A stretch of 64,000 nt of DNA from Actinobacillus genomosp. 1 (GTDB taxonomy: Bacteria > Pseudomonadota > Gammaproteobacteria > Enterobacterales > Pasteurellaceae): the NCBI RefSeq assembly GCF_029774175.1, contig NZ_CP103834.1, positions 1,064,501-1,128,500 on the forward strand, read 5' to 3'. Below are positions 17,820 through 26,010 of this stretch, piece by piece. Position numbers and translations under genes: made by a program. The notes below the pieces were generated by a model, which ran no database searches, was not told the DNA's origin, and worked only from the letters and a program-made list of their open reading frames with translations. Position 1 is the first letter of the stretch. Each line of letters opens with the position of its first letter.

Positions 17820-18611
17820 TTAATTATCCGCCAGAAATAACGGACCTAATGCGGTTTTAGGGATACCGAAACGCTCCGGATAATGCACATCCACCAAATA
17901 TAAACCTTCCGCCTTTGCGGTCGGCGCCGCTAAGGTACGATCTCGTTGTGCCAATAACCATTGAATCCATTCGACCGGTTGTCTGCCCTGCCCGACTTCA
18001 ATTAGGCTTCCGACAATATTGCGCACCATATGATGCACAAAAGCATTCGCTTGAATATCCACCACAATATAATTACCCAAGCGGCTGACATTCAGATAAT
18101 GAACGTTACGCCAAGGGGTATGCGATTGACATTTAGCGGCACGGAATGAGCTAAAGTCATTTTCGCCTAACAAAAACTGACCGGCTTCGTGCATTTTCTG
18201 ATGATCGAGTTCATAATGATAATGTGAGACACCTTTCGGCAAAATTGCCGAACGCAGTTTGTTATTAAAAATAATGTAACGATAACGTCTTGCCGTGGCA
18301 CTAAAACGGGCGTGAAAATCTTCACTCACCTCAACCGCCCATTTTACTGCAATATCGTCCGGTAAATTCGCATTGGTACCGAAACACCAACTTTGTAACG
18401 GGCGTATCGCCTGCGTTTCAAAATGCACCACTTGCCCTGTTCCGTGCACACCGGAATCGGTTCGTCCGGCACAAAAAACCTCTATCGGCGCGTTGGCGAC
18501 AATCGACAATGCTTCTTCCAGCTTCTGTTGCACGCTTTCCACTTCGTCTTGACGTTGCCAACCGAAATAGCGACTGCCGTCATATTCAATGCCTAATGCA
18601 ATTTTCATCAT
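17820..18611 (-). CDS. truA: TruA, tRNA pseudouridine(38-40) synthase
   Basis: The 263-residue protein carries the TruA active-site motif CAGRTDSGVHGTGQ with catalytic Asp52, and the conserved N-terminus IALGIEYDGSRYFGWQRQ. It modifies U38-U40 in the anticodon arm of many tRNAs. E. coli TruA has 270 residues. Two adjacent ATGs begin the frame; neither has a strong ribosome site. It lies 78 bp downstream of folE on the same strand with a USS hairpin between. Confidence 0.95.
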   Translation of the reverse strand: MMKIALGIEYDGSRYFGWQRQDEVESVQQKLEEALSIVANAPIEVFCAGRTDSGVHGTGQVVHFETQAIRPLQSWCFGTNANLPDDIAVKWAVEVSEDFHARFSATARRYRYIIFNNKLRSAILPKGVSHYHYELDHQKMHEAGQFLLGENDFSSFRAAKCQSHTPWRNVHYLNVSRLGNYIVVDIQANAFVHHMVRNIVGSLIEVGQGRQPVEWIQWLLAQRDRTLAAPTAKAEGLYLVDVHYPERFGIPKTALGPLFLADN

Positions 18612-18632
18612 TTCGATCTATTTCTCAAAAAA

Positions 18633-18682
18633 GATAAGCGGTTAAATTTTTGCAAACATTTGCCAAAATCAGACCGCTTATC
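18633..18682 (-). terminator. USS-pair hairpin after folE
   Basis: GATAAGCGGT (18633-18642) and ACCGCTTATC (18673-18682) are perfect inverted arms with a 30-nt loop. It separates folE from truA. The long loop makes its strength as a terminator uncertain. Confidence 0.45.
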
Positions 18683-18689
18683 CGTTTAC

Positions 18690-19346
18690 TTACTTATTGA
18701 TTAAACTTAAAAATTCTTTGCGTGTATCCCTGTCTTCTAAAAATACGCCGCCGAATGCCGATGTTACCGTATAACTATTGGTGTCTTTCACACCGCGACA
18801 TTTCACACAGAAATGCGTCGCTTTCACATAAACCGCCACATCGTCGGTTTCTAAAATGGTTTGAAATGCGGTCAGAATCTGCTCGGTAAAACGTTCTTGT
18901 ACCTGCGGACGTTGCGCAAAGAATTGCACTACACGATTAATTTTAGATAAACCGATCACCCATTTTTTCGGGTAATAAGCTACGGCAACTTTACCATCAA
19001 TCGTCACAAAATGGTGTTCGCAAGTCGATGTCAGGGTTATATCGTCCACTAACACCATTTCACTGACTTTCATACGATTTTCAATATTGGTAATTTTGGG
19101 GAAAGTCGCATAATCCAAACCGCTAAAAATTTCATCCACATACATTTTCGCTAAACGGTGCGGGGTTTCTTCCAAACTATCATCTTGTAAATCCAAACCG
19201 AGCAATTCCAATACGGAACGCATATGTTGCTGAATTTCTGCACGGCGGGAATCTTTGTCTTTAGTCAGTTGAATAGTTGGGGTTTCAATGCCTTTCGCAA
19301 TTAAGGCTTCACGCACTTTTTGGGCTTCTGCGGAGATAATGCTCAT
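18690..19346 (-). CDS. folE: FolE, GTP cyclohydrolase I
   Basis: The 218-residue protein makes dihydroneopterin triphosphate from GTP, the first step of folate synthesis. Zinc ligands are visible at Cys109 and His112 (TCEHHFV) and Cys180 (HFCVKC), equivalent to E. coli Cys110, His113 and Cys181. Downstream motifs GLSKINR and QVQERFTEQI are family-typical. It diverges from kdkA across about 100 bp of AT-rich DNA that holds nothing else recognisable. Confidence 0.96.
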   Translation of the reverse strand: MSIISAEAQKVREALIAKGIETPTIQLTKDKDSRRAEIQQHMRSVLELLGLDLQDDSLEETPHRLAKMYVDEIFSGLDYATFPKITNIENRMKVSEMVLVDDITLTSTCEHHFVTIDGKVAVAYYPKKWVIGLSKINRVVQFFAQRPQVQERFTEQILTAFQTILETDDVAVYVKATHFCVKCRGVKDTNSYTVTSAFGGVFLEDRDTRKEFLSLINK

Positions 19347-19446
19347 TGGGTTTCCTCTAAAAATTAAGGCGAGAATTTTAACAAATTGACATCAAAAAAA
19401 ATAGCACTAAAATTTATCTCAATGATAACTAATCCCAATAGTCCGT

Positions 19447-20151
19447 ATGATTTTTTACCACTTTAATAATAAGCTTGTACCACATTCACAAATAGAAACG
19501 CTAAAAGCATTACTTAATTGCAAAAATTTTGCCGATTCCGACCGCTTGTTAGGTTTATCCAAAGGCAGAGGCATTACTTGGTTTCTAAACACCCAAACAG
19601 AATTAGGCTTAAATGTGGTGGTGCGTCATTATTATCGAGGCGGACTGTTCGGCAAATTAGTCAAAGATCAATATCTGTTTAACCGCTTGGAAAACACCCG
19701 AGCTTTTCAAGAATTTTCCTTATTGGAAAAATTGCACGAATGGAATTTACCCGTTCCCCGCCCGATTGCACTAAAAGTGGAAAAAACTTGCTGTTGGTAT
19801 AAAGCGGATATTATGTTGGAGAAAATTGAAGGAACGCAAGATTTGAGTAAATATCTCCAAACTCACGAACTTTCCGATATGCAATATCAACAAATCGGTA
19901 AATTGATTCGCCGGTTACACGATCATCAAGTACATCATTCGGATTTGAATATCCATAATATTTTGCTTGATCCAGCAAGCGGTCAATTTTTCTTAATTGA
20001 TTTCGATAAATGCGGTATCTCGCTAGCCAATGATTGGAAATCAGAGAATTTAGCCCGTTTGCTACGTTCGTTTAAAAAAGAACAAACACGTTTAAATATT
20101 CGATTTAACGAGCAAAATTGGCAAGCGTTATTAAGCGGCTATCATCAGTAA
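19447..20151 (+). CDS. kdkA: KdkA, 3-deoxy-D-manno-octulosonic acid kinase
   Basis: The 234-residue protein is a small kinase with HHSDLNIHN (catalytic Asp166) and the metal-binding LIDFDKC (Asp185). It matches KdkA of Haemophilus, which phosphorylates the single Kdo residue of lipid A at O-4. Pasteurellaceae with one Kdo depend on this step. The ribosome site before the ATG is weak. The coding region contains an exact USS core (19541-19549). A terminator follows directly after the stop. Confidence 0.92.
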   Translation: MIFYHFNNKLVPHSQIETLKALLNCKNFADSDRLLGLSKGRGITWFLNTQTELGLNVVVRHYYRGGLFGKLVKDQYLFNRLENTRAFQEFSLLEKLHEWNLPVPRPIALKVEKTCCWYKADIMLEKIEGTQDLSKYLQTHELSDMQYQQIGKLIRRLHDHQVHHSDLNIHNILLDPASGQFFLIDFDKCGISLANDWKSENLARLLRSFKKEQTRLNIRFNEQNWQALLSGYHQ

Positions 20152-20152
20152 A

Positions 20153-20187
20153 AAAATAAACCACGAACGCAAATTCGTAGTTTATTT
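20153..20187. terminator. Bidirectional terminator between kdkA and metQ paralogue
   Basis: AAATAAACCACGAA and TTCGTAGTTTATTT pair with one mismatch around CGCAAA-type loop bases, flanked by A and T runs. It serves two convergent genes. Confidence 0.75.
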
Positions 20188-20193
20188 TTTAGA

Positions 20194-21012
20194 TTACCAG
20201 CCTTTTACAATCCCGCCCGGGAAGTGTTTAAGTGCTTCTTGATACACTTCTTCGGTTTGGAAGGCCTTAACAAAGTCTTTAATTGCCGGATTGTCTTTGT
20301 TGTCTTCACGAGAAACAATTAAATTCACATACGGAGAATCTTTCGCTTCCACAATCACACCGTCTTTTTCCGGCGTTAAACCCGCTTGACCCGCATAGTT
20401 ATTATTAATAATGGCAAGATCTACGTCGTCTAACGCACGAGTTAATAATGCCGTATCAATTTGGCTAATTTTGACGTTTTTAGGATTTTCAACAATATCC
20501 ACTTCCGTTGCATAAAGATTTGTCGGATCTTTTAATTTGATCACGCCGTTTGCTTGTAACAAGAGTAAGGAACGACCCGCCGTACTTAACTCATTTGAAA
20601 TTGCAATTTTTGCACCTTCTTTTAAATCGGCAATCGCTTTAACCGTTTTAGAATAGCCTGCGATTGGGAACACAAAAGTATTTGCTTGCGCAACAAATTT
20701 ATAACCTTTCTCTTTCATTTCGCGTTCAAAGAACGGCACGGATTGGAACGCATTCACATCTAAATCGCCGTGGCTTAATGCATAGTTAGGTTGAGTATAT
20801 TCACTAAATTCAACCAACTTCACATCTAAGTTATATTTTTCTTTAGCGATACGTGCCGCCACTTCGTTTACTTGTGCTTCAGGGCCTTGCATCACGCCAA
20901 CGGTTAATGTTCTTGCTTCTGCTTTCGCCGTATCTGCCGCTTTCTCTTCTTTACAACCGGTTAATGCTAACGCAGAAACAACGGCAAAACCAAATAATTT
21001 CTTTAAATTCAT
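20194..21012 (-). CDS. MetQ-like substrate-binding lipoprotein, diverged copy
   Basis: The 272-residue protein has a lipoprotein signal ending LALTGC (Cys20) and the NlpA/MetQ fold, with the shared C-terminal motif DSPYVNLIV and final VKGW. It is a tandem paralogue of the next gene upstream. The substrate-site segment that reads NDPSNLARALILL in that gene and in E. coli MetQ reads NELSTAGRSLLLL here, and AVVNNTYAGQ reads AIINNNYAGQ. It probably feeds the same MetNI transporter with another ligand, such as a D- or derivatised methionine or a peptide; this is inference. A 113-bp gap with a USS hairpin separates the copies. Confidence 0.82.
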   Translation of the reverse strand: MNLKKLFGFAVVSALALTGCKEEKAADTAKAEARTLTVGVMQGPEAQVNEVAARIAKEKYNLDVKLVEFSEYTQPNYALSHGDLDVNAFQSVPFFEREMKEKGYKFVAQANTFVFPIAGYSKTVKAIADLKEGAKIAISNELSTAGRSLLLLQANGVIKLKDPTNLYATEVDIVENPKNVKISQIDTALLTRALDDVDLAIINNNYAGQAGLTPEKDGVIVEAKDSPYVNLIVSREDNKDNPAIKDFVKAFQTEEVYQEALKHFPGGIVKGW

Positions 21013-21041
21013 AGGATAAACCTCTCAATATAGATAAAAAA

Positions 21042-21098
21042 GAAGCGGTAAAATTTTCTTCTACTTTTACAAAATTTTAGATAAATTTTACCGCTTGT
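21042..21098 (-). terminator. USS-pair hairpin between the two metQ copies
   Basis: AAGCGGTAAAATTTT on the left and a matching AAAATTTTACCGCTT-type arm on the right flank a loop rich in A and T. It lies downstream of metQ and may tune expression of the last gene. Confidence 0.5.
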
Positions 21099-21125
21099 TT
21101 AACGATTTTTGGCATCAGTTAATGA

Positions 21126-21947
21126 TTACCAACCTTTCACGACACCATCTTTAAAGTGTTTTTGCGCTTCGCCGAACACTTCTTCGGTTTGGAATGATTT
21201 CACAAAGTTTTTCACCGCTTCGCTGTCTTTGTTGTCTTTACGCGCCACAATGATATTTACATACGGAGAATCTTTATCTTCTACAAAAATACCGTCATTC
21301 GCACTTAAACCGACTTGACCTGCATAAGTATTGTTTACTACCGCTAAATCCACATCATCTAATGCTTTTGCCGCTACCGAAGTATCCACTTCTTTGATAT
21401 TTAATTTTTTCGGATTTTCAACAATATCTAGTGTGGTTGAGAACAAGTTGGTATTGTCTTTTAACTTAATTAAGCCTTGTTTCTCTAAAAGGATTAATGC
21501 ACGCGCAAGGTTTGAAGGGTCGTTAGGTACTGCAACTACCGCGCCTTCCGCTAACTCAGCAACGTTTTTAATTTTTTTAGAATAACCGGCAAGCGGGAAT
21601 ACGAAAGTATTACCGACGATTTCAAGGTTAGTTAAGCCTTTTGATTGGCTGTCTTTGTCTAAATACGGTTTGTGTTGGAATGCGTTCGCATCTAAATCTC
21701 CTTTACTTACCGCCGTATTTGGTAACGCATAGTCATTGAATAATACGAACTCAACTTCTAAACCGTATTTTTGTTTCGCCACTTGCGCCGCTTTTTCCGC
21801 CACCGTGTGTTCCGGACCGGACATTACGCCTACTTTAATTTTTGAAGTGGCTTGCGCTGCCGGAGCATCCGCTTTCTTCTCTTCTTTACAACCGGTTAAT
21901 GCCAAAGCCGACACTAACGCTACACCTAATACTTTCTTAAAATTCAT
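21126..21947 (-). CDS. metQ: MetQ, D-methionine-binding lipoprotein
   Basis: The 273-residue lipoprotein (lipobox LALTGC, Cys20) is the closer match to E. coli MetQ. It retains NDPSN in the ligand pocket and the conserved DGIFVEDKDSPYVN stretch. It delivers methionine to MetNI in the inner membrane. It lies 26 bp after metI in the same operon. The first 20 residues are almost identical to those of the downstream copy, which supports tandem duplication. Confidence 0.92.
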   Translation of the reverse strand: MNFKKVLGVALVSALALTGCKEEKKADAPAAQATSKIKVGVMSGPEHTVAEKAAQVAKQKYGLEVEFVLFNDYALPNTAVSKGDLDANAFQHKPYLDKDSQSKGLTNLEIVGNTFVFPLAGYSKKIKNVAELAEGAVVAVPNDPSNLARALILLEKQGLIKLKDNTNLFSTTLDIVENPKKLNIKEVDTSVAAKALDDVDLAVVNNTYAGQVGLSANDGIFVEDKDSPYVNIIVARKDNKDSEAVKNFVKSFQTEEVFGEAQKHFKDGVVKGW

Positions 21948-21973
21948 AGGAAGACCCCTTTTTAATGTTGTGT

Positions 21974-22651
21974 TTAACGATGATCGTAACGTTTTGCAAG
22001 GTTATCGCCGATTTTTTGGCTGCCCATTACAATTGCGACAATAATAATTGTTGAGATCCATTTTACATAGACCATATTACGGTGTTCACCGTAACTGATG
22101 GCAAGGTTACCCAAACCACCGCCGCCAACCGCTCCCGCCATTGCAGAATAACCGATTAAGGCAACTAAAGTTAATGTGATACCGTTAATTAAAATCGGCA
22201 ATGATTCCGGTAAATAGAATTTACTGACTACTTGCCAATTGGTTGCTCCCATTGATTTAGCCGCTTCGGTTAAACCTGCCGGGATTTCTAATAACGCATT
22301 TGAAGTTAAACGCGCAAAAAACGGAATTGCCGAAACGCTTAACGGCACAATCGCCGCCGTAGTACCGAGCGTTGTCCCGACCAATAAACGGGTAAAAGGT
22401 AACAATACCACTAACAAAATAATAAACGGAACAGAACGACCGATATTAATAATGACATCTAATACCTGATGTAAACGCGGATTCTCTAAAATCTCCCCTT
22501 TACCGGTTAAGAACGCTAAAAAGCCAATTGGCAAACCGACTACCACCGCCAATAAAGTCGAAGCAAAGCCCATATAGAGCGTTTCAAGCGTTGAAGTACC
22601 GACTAAGCCCCACATTTGAGGTGTGAGTTCCTGCATAAAACTATCCCACAT
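21974..22651 (-). CDS. metI: MetI, methionine ABC permease
   Basis: The 225-residue permease has about five membrane helices and the MetI-type cytoplasmic loop EIPAGLTEAAKSMGATNWQ that contacts the ATPase. A TTG start six bases further upstream is possible. The ATG at 22651 is preferred because GGAGG lies 8-9 bp before it. It overlaps the metN stop by 11 bp, so translation is coupled. Confidence 0.94.
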   Translation of the reverse strand: MWDSFMQELTPQMWGLVGTSTLETLYMGFASTLLAVVVGLPIGFLAFLTGKGEILENPRLHQVLDVIINIGRSVPFIILLVVLLPFTRLLVGTTLGTTAAIVPLSVSAIPFFARLTSNALLEIPAGLTEAAKSMGATNWQVVSKFYLPESLPILINGITLTLVALIGYSAMAGAVGGGGLGNLAISYGEHRNMVYVKWISTIIIVAIVMGSQKIGDNLAKRYDHR

Positions 22652-23675
22652 AACCAAGCACCTCCACTTTTACCTTATTATCAATTAAATAGAATTTAGC
22701 TTCCGCAATCGAATCGTTATTACCGGTAACTTCCGCAATGACAAAACCGAATTTAACACCGCCCGCATAATCGATTTGCGACATTAAAATACTGAAATCA
22801 ATACCGAATTTTTTCGAGGCAATAGAAAGTAACGGCGCATCCACCGAACGACCGGTAAATTCAAATTTAATAATCGGCTTACCATTTGGCGTCGGATGTT
22901 CGGAAAGCTGCTCGGTATATTCCGCCGGTAATTCGTAATGGAATGTCGATTGAATAAATTTCTGCGCTAATTCCGTTTTCGGATTAGAGAAAATTTCACT
23001 GACCGAACCGCTTTCAATTAGTTGCCCCTTATCAATCACCGCCACTCGATCACAAATACGTTTTACCACTTCCATTTCATGGGTAATCAATAAAATGGTT
23101 AAGCCTAAACGCTTATTAATGTCTTTTAATAATTGTAAAATCGATTGTGTAGTCGCCGGATCTAACGCACTTGTCGCTTCATCACATAATAAAACGTGCG
23201 GATCGCTTGCCAAAGCACGTGCGATTGCGACACGTTGCTTCTGACCACCGGATAAATTGCTCGGATAAACGTCTTTACGCTCGGTTAAGCCGACCAATTC
23301 AATCAATTCGTTTACTTTCTTCTCAATCTGATCTTTCGGCGTATTGCTTAAAGTTAATGGTAATGCAATATTTTCATATACCGTATGTGAAGCCAACAAA
23401 TTAAAATGTTGGAAAATCATCGCAATATTACGGCGAGCTAAAATCAGCTCTTTTTCCGACATTGCGGTCAAATCCTGCCCGTCCACAATAACACTACCGA
23501 TTGTCGGACGTTCAAGTAAATTCACACAGCGAATAAGCGTGCTTTTGCCCGCACCACTCGCCCCGATTACGCCGTAAATCGTCCCCTTCGGCACCTCAAG
23601 GTTTACATTGTCTAAGGCGGTAATCTTTTTACCTTTTACCTCAAACTGTTTGCTGATATTTTTCAGCTGAATCAT
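22641..23675 (-). CDS. metN: MetN, methionine ABC transporter ATPase
   Basis: The 344-residue ATPase has Walker A GASGAGKS (38-45), signature LSGGQKQRVAIARAL, Walker B VLLCDEATS and the switch histidine in LLITHEM. The C-terminal ~100 residues form the NIL/ACT-like domain that senses methionine and inhibits transport in E. coli. It is the first gene of metN-metI-metQ-metQ paralogue and lies behind a promoter with an embedded MetJ box. Confidence 0.96.
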   Translation of the reverse strand: MIQLKNISKQFEVKGKKITALDNVNLEVPKGTIYGVIGASGAGKSTLIRCVNLLERPTIGSVIVDGQDLTAMSEKELILARRNIAMIFQHFNLLASHTVYENIALPLTLSNTPKDQIEKKVNELIELVGLTERKDVYPSNLSGGQKQRVAIARALASDPHVLLCDEATSALDPATTQSILQLLKDINKRLGLTILLITHEMEVVKRICDRVAVIDKGQLIESGSVSEIFSNPKTELAQKFIQSTFHYELPAEYTEQLSEHPTPNGKPIIKFEFTGRSVDAPLLSIASKKFGIDFSILMSQIDYAGGVKFGFVIAEVTGNNDSIAEAKFYLIDNKVKVEVLGYVG

Positions 23676-23716
23676 AACTTTATATCCACATTATCTATTA
23701 ATTAAACTAGTTGGTT

Positions 23717-23744
23717 ATTTTAGACGTCTAGATTGCTATGTCAA
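23717..23744 (-). promoter_or_regulatory. metN promoter with MetJ operator
   Basis: On the complement TTGACA (23739-23744) and TAAAAT (23717-23722) are 16 bp apart. A perfect met box AGACGTCT (23722-23729) and an adjoining weaker one (23730-23737) fill the spacer. MetJ bound there would block the promoter when S-adenosylmethionine is high. Confidence 0.75.
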
Positions 23745-23811
23745 TTCACTAAACCGGTTTTTTTATATCAAAAAAGAATAAAAAAGCAACTAATCATTCT
23801 AAGAACGAAAA

Positions 23812-23853
23812 AAGCGGTTGAATTTGCAGAATTTTTTACAAATTCAACCGCTT
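23812..23853 (-). terminator. USS-pair terminator after cysS
   Basis: AAGCGGTTGAATTT (23812-23825) pairs perfectly with AAATTCAACCGCTT (23840-23853). On the complement a T/A-rich tract follows. Confidence 0.7.
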
Positions 23854-23873
23854 GTTGTTTTATCACTTAGTGC

Positions 23874-25253
23874 TTACGCCTTACGCCACGTTGTGCCGTT
23901 TGGCGTGTCTTCCAATACGATATTCATTGCTTTTAGCTTATCACGCACTTCATCGGCAACAGCCCAGTTTTTCGCTACTTTTGCTTCGTTGCGCTGTTTG
24001 ATTAACGCTTCAATTTCCGCAACTTCATCATTGTTCGTATCACCTTGTAAAAACGCTTCCGGATCTTGATAAAGTAATCCTAATACACCGGCTAATTCTT
24101 TTAAACGCACCGCTAACCCGTTCGCTTTCGCCATATCTTCGGTTTTGAGTTTATTCACTTCACGTGCGATTTCAAATAATACCGCTAATGCGCCCGGTGT
24201 GTTGAAATCATCGTCCATTGCCGCTTTAAACGCTTCGACGTATTGTTCGCCGCCGGCAATCTCAACCGATAAATCGCAACCACGTAATGAAGTGTATAAA
24301 CGTTCTAACGCCGAGCGTGCTAAATCTAAATTATCTAGGCTGTAATTTAGTAAGCTACGATAGTGCGCGGTTAAGAAGAAATAACGTAACGTTTCCGACT
24401 CATATTTTTCTAACATGGTACGAATCGTGAAGAAATTACCGAGTGATTTTGACATTTTCTCATCGTCAATCGTCAACATACCGGTGTGTAACCAGTAATT
24501 CACATAATCGCCACCGTGTGCGCAGCAAGATTGCGCAATTTCGTTTTCGTGGTGTGGGAACATTAAATCCGAACCGCCGCCGTGAATATCAAAATGTTCG
24601 CCTAACTCTTTGCTGTTCATTGCCGAACATTCGATATGCCAACCCGGGCGACCGTTGCCCCACGGGCTTTGCCAGCTCGGCTCACCTTCTTTCGACATTT
24701 TCCATAACACGAAGTCCATCGGATTTTTCTTCACCGATTTAATTTCAACACGTGCGCCGGCTTGTAATTGTTCTAAATTTTGGCGAGATAACGCACCGTA
24801 TTTTTTGAAACTTTCCACATCAAACATCACGTCGCCATCTGCTGCGACATAAGCGTGACCGTTTGCGATCAGTTTTTCCACCATCGCCACAATTTCCGGG
24901 ATATGTTTGGTCGCACGAGGCTCAACGTCCGGGCGAAGAATATTCAGATCATCAAAATCTTTATGCATTTCAGCAATCATACGCTCGACTAATTGATCGC
25001 AAGTTTCGTTATTTTCTAACGCTCGTTTGATGATTTTATCGTCCACATCGGTAATGTTACGCACATAACGCAAGTTATAGCCTAAATAACGTAAATAACG
25101 TGCAATCACGTCAAATGAAACAAAGGTACGTCCGTGCCCAAAGTGACAGAGATCGTAAACCGTAACGCCGCAGACATACATACCAACTTGGTTCGGGTTA
25201 ATCGGTTTAAATTCTTCTTTTTCACGTTTTAAAGTGTTATAAATTTTGAGCAT
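23874..25253 (-). CDS. cysS: CysS, cysteinyl-tRNA synthetase
   Basis: The 459-residue class I synthetase has Cys28 in MYVCGVTVYD, the HIGH-type motif HFGH at 37-40, GWHIECSAM with a zinc ligand and KMSKS in DDEKMSKSLGNF. E. coli CysS has 461 residues. It charges tRNA-Cys in the cytoplasm. It stands alone, divergent from ppiB across 143 bp. Confidence 0.97.
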   Translation of the reverse strand: MLKIYNTLKREKEEFKPINPNQVGMYVCGVTVYDLCHFGHGRTFVSFDVIARYLRYLGYNLRYVRNITDVDDKIIKRALENNETCDQLVERMIAEMHKDFDDLNILRPDVEPRATKHIPEIVAMVEKLIANGHAYVAADGDVMFDVESFKKYGALSRQNLEQLQAGARVEIKSVKKNPMDFVLWKMSKEGEPSWQSPWGNGRPGWHIECSAMNSKELGEHFDIHGGGSDLMFPHHENEIAQSCCAHGGDYVNYWLHTGMLTIDDEKMSKSLGNFFTIRTMLEKYESETLRYFFLTAHYRSLLNYSLDNLDLARSALERLYTSLRGCDLSVEIAGGEQYVEAFKAAMDDDFNTPGALAVLFEIAREVNKLKTEDMAKANGLAVRLKELAGVLGLLYQDPEAFLQGDTNNDEVAEIEALIKQRNEAKVAKNWAVADEVRDKLKAMNIVLEDTPNGTTWRKA

Positions 25254-25396
25254 AGTATCCTCTGTACTGATTTGTTATCGCAATGTTGAGAAGTATAGCG
25301 AATAAGCGGTCTAATTTTGAGATTTTTTTGCAATTTCCCGTAAACTTTTTAATAATAGCACACTAAACTTCCCTTTCTCTTTTATAAGGAATCCAA

Positions 25397-25906
25397 ATGA
25401 TTACATTACATACGAATTTCGGTGACATTAAAATCGAACTTAACTTTGAAAAAGCACCGGTAACCGCTAAAAACTTTGAAGATTACTGCAAAGAAGGCTT
25501 TTATAACGGTACGATTTTCCACCGTGTTATCGATGGTTTTATGATTCAAGGCGGCGGTATGACTTCAGGCTTAATTGAAAAAGCAACCAAAGCGCCGATT
25601 CAAAACGAAGCGAACAACCGTTTAAGCAACAAACGCGGCACACTTGCCATGGCGCGTACTTCTGATCCGCATTCAGCAAGCTCACAATTCTTTATCAACG
25701 TAGCGGACAATACTTTCTTAGATTACCGTTCAAAAGAAATGTTTGGTCGTGAAGTGGTGCAAGAATGGGGCTATGCGGTATTCGGTGAAGTGGTTGAAGG
25801 TATGGACGTGGTTGATAAAATCAAAGGCGTGAAAACCGGCAACAAAGGCTTCCACCAAGACGTACCGGTTGAAGATGTAGTAATTGAATCGGTAACCGTT
25901 GCATAA
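25397..25906 (+). CDS. ppiB: PpiB, cyclophilin-type peptidyl-prolyl isomerase
   Basis: The 169-residue protein is a cytoplasmic cyclophilin. Landmarks are FHRVIDGFMIQGGG, ARTSDPHSASSQFFIN and the C-terminal VVIESVTV. No signal peptide is present, which separates it from periplasmic PpiA. The ATG follows an AAGGAATCC site. A USS-pair terminator follows within 30 bp. Confidence 0.95.
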   Translation: MITLHTNFGDIKIELNFEKAPVTAKNFEDYCKEGFYNGTIFHRVIDGFMIQGGGMTSGLIEKATKAPIQNEANNRLSNKRGTLAMARTSDPHSASSQFFINVADNTFLDYRSKEMFGREVVQEWGYAVFGEVVEGMDVVDKIKGVKTGNKGFHQDVPVEDVVIESVTVA

Positions 25907-25927
25907 TCGCAAAATAAGTTAGAAATT

Positions 25928-25968
25928 TGACCGCTTGCACTCAACACAAGCGGTCAAATTTTTTTATA
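25928..25968 (+). terminator. USS-pair terminator after ppiB
   Basis: TTGACCGCTTG and CAAGCGGTCAA are perfect 11-bp arms around a 9-nt loop, followed by seven T residues. It is one of the clearest examples here of two uptake signals forming a terminator. Confidence 0.85.
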
Positions 25969-26010
25969 ATTCTGCAAAATGGAATCATCTTTCATAAAAG
26001 TAACAAAACT

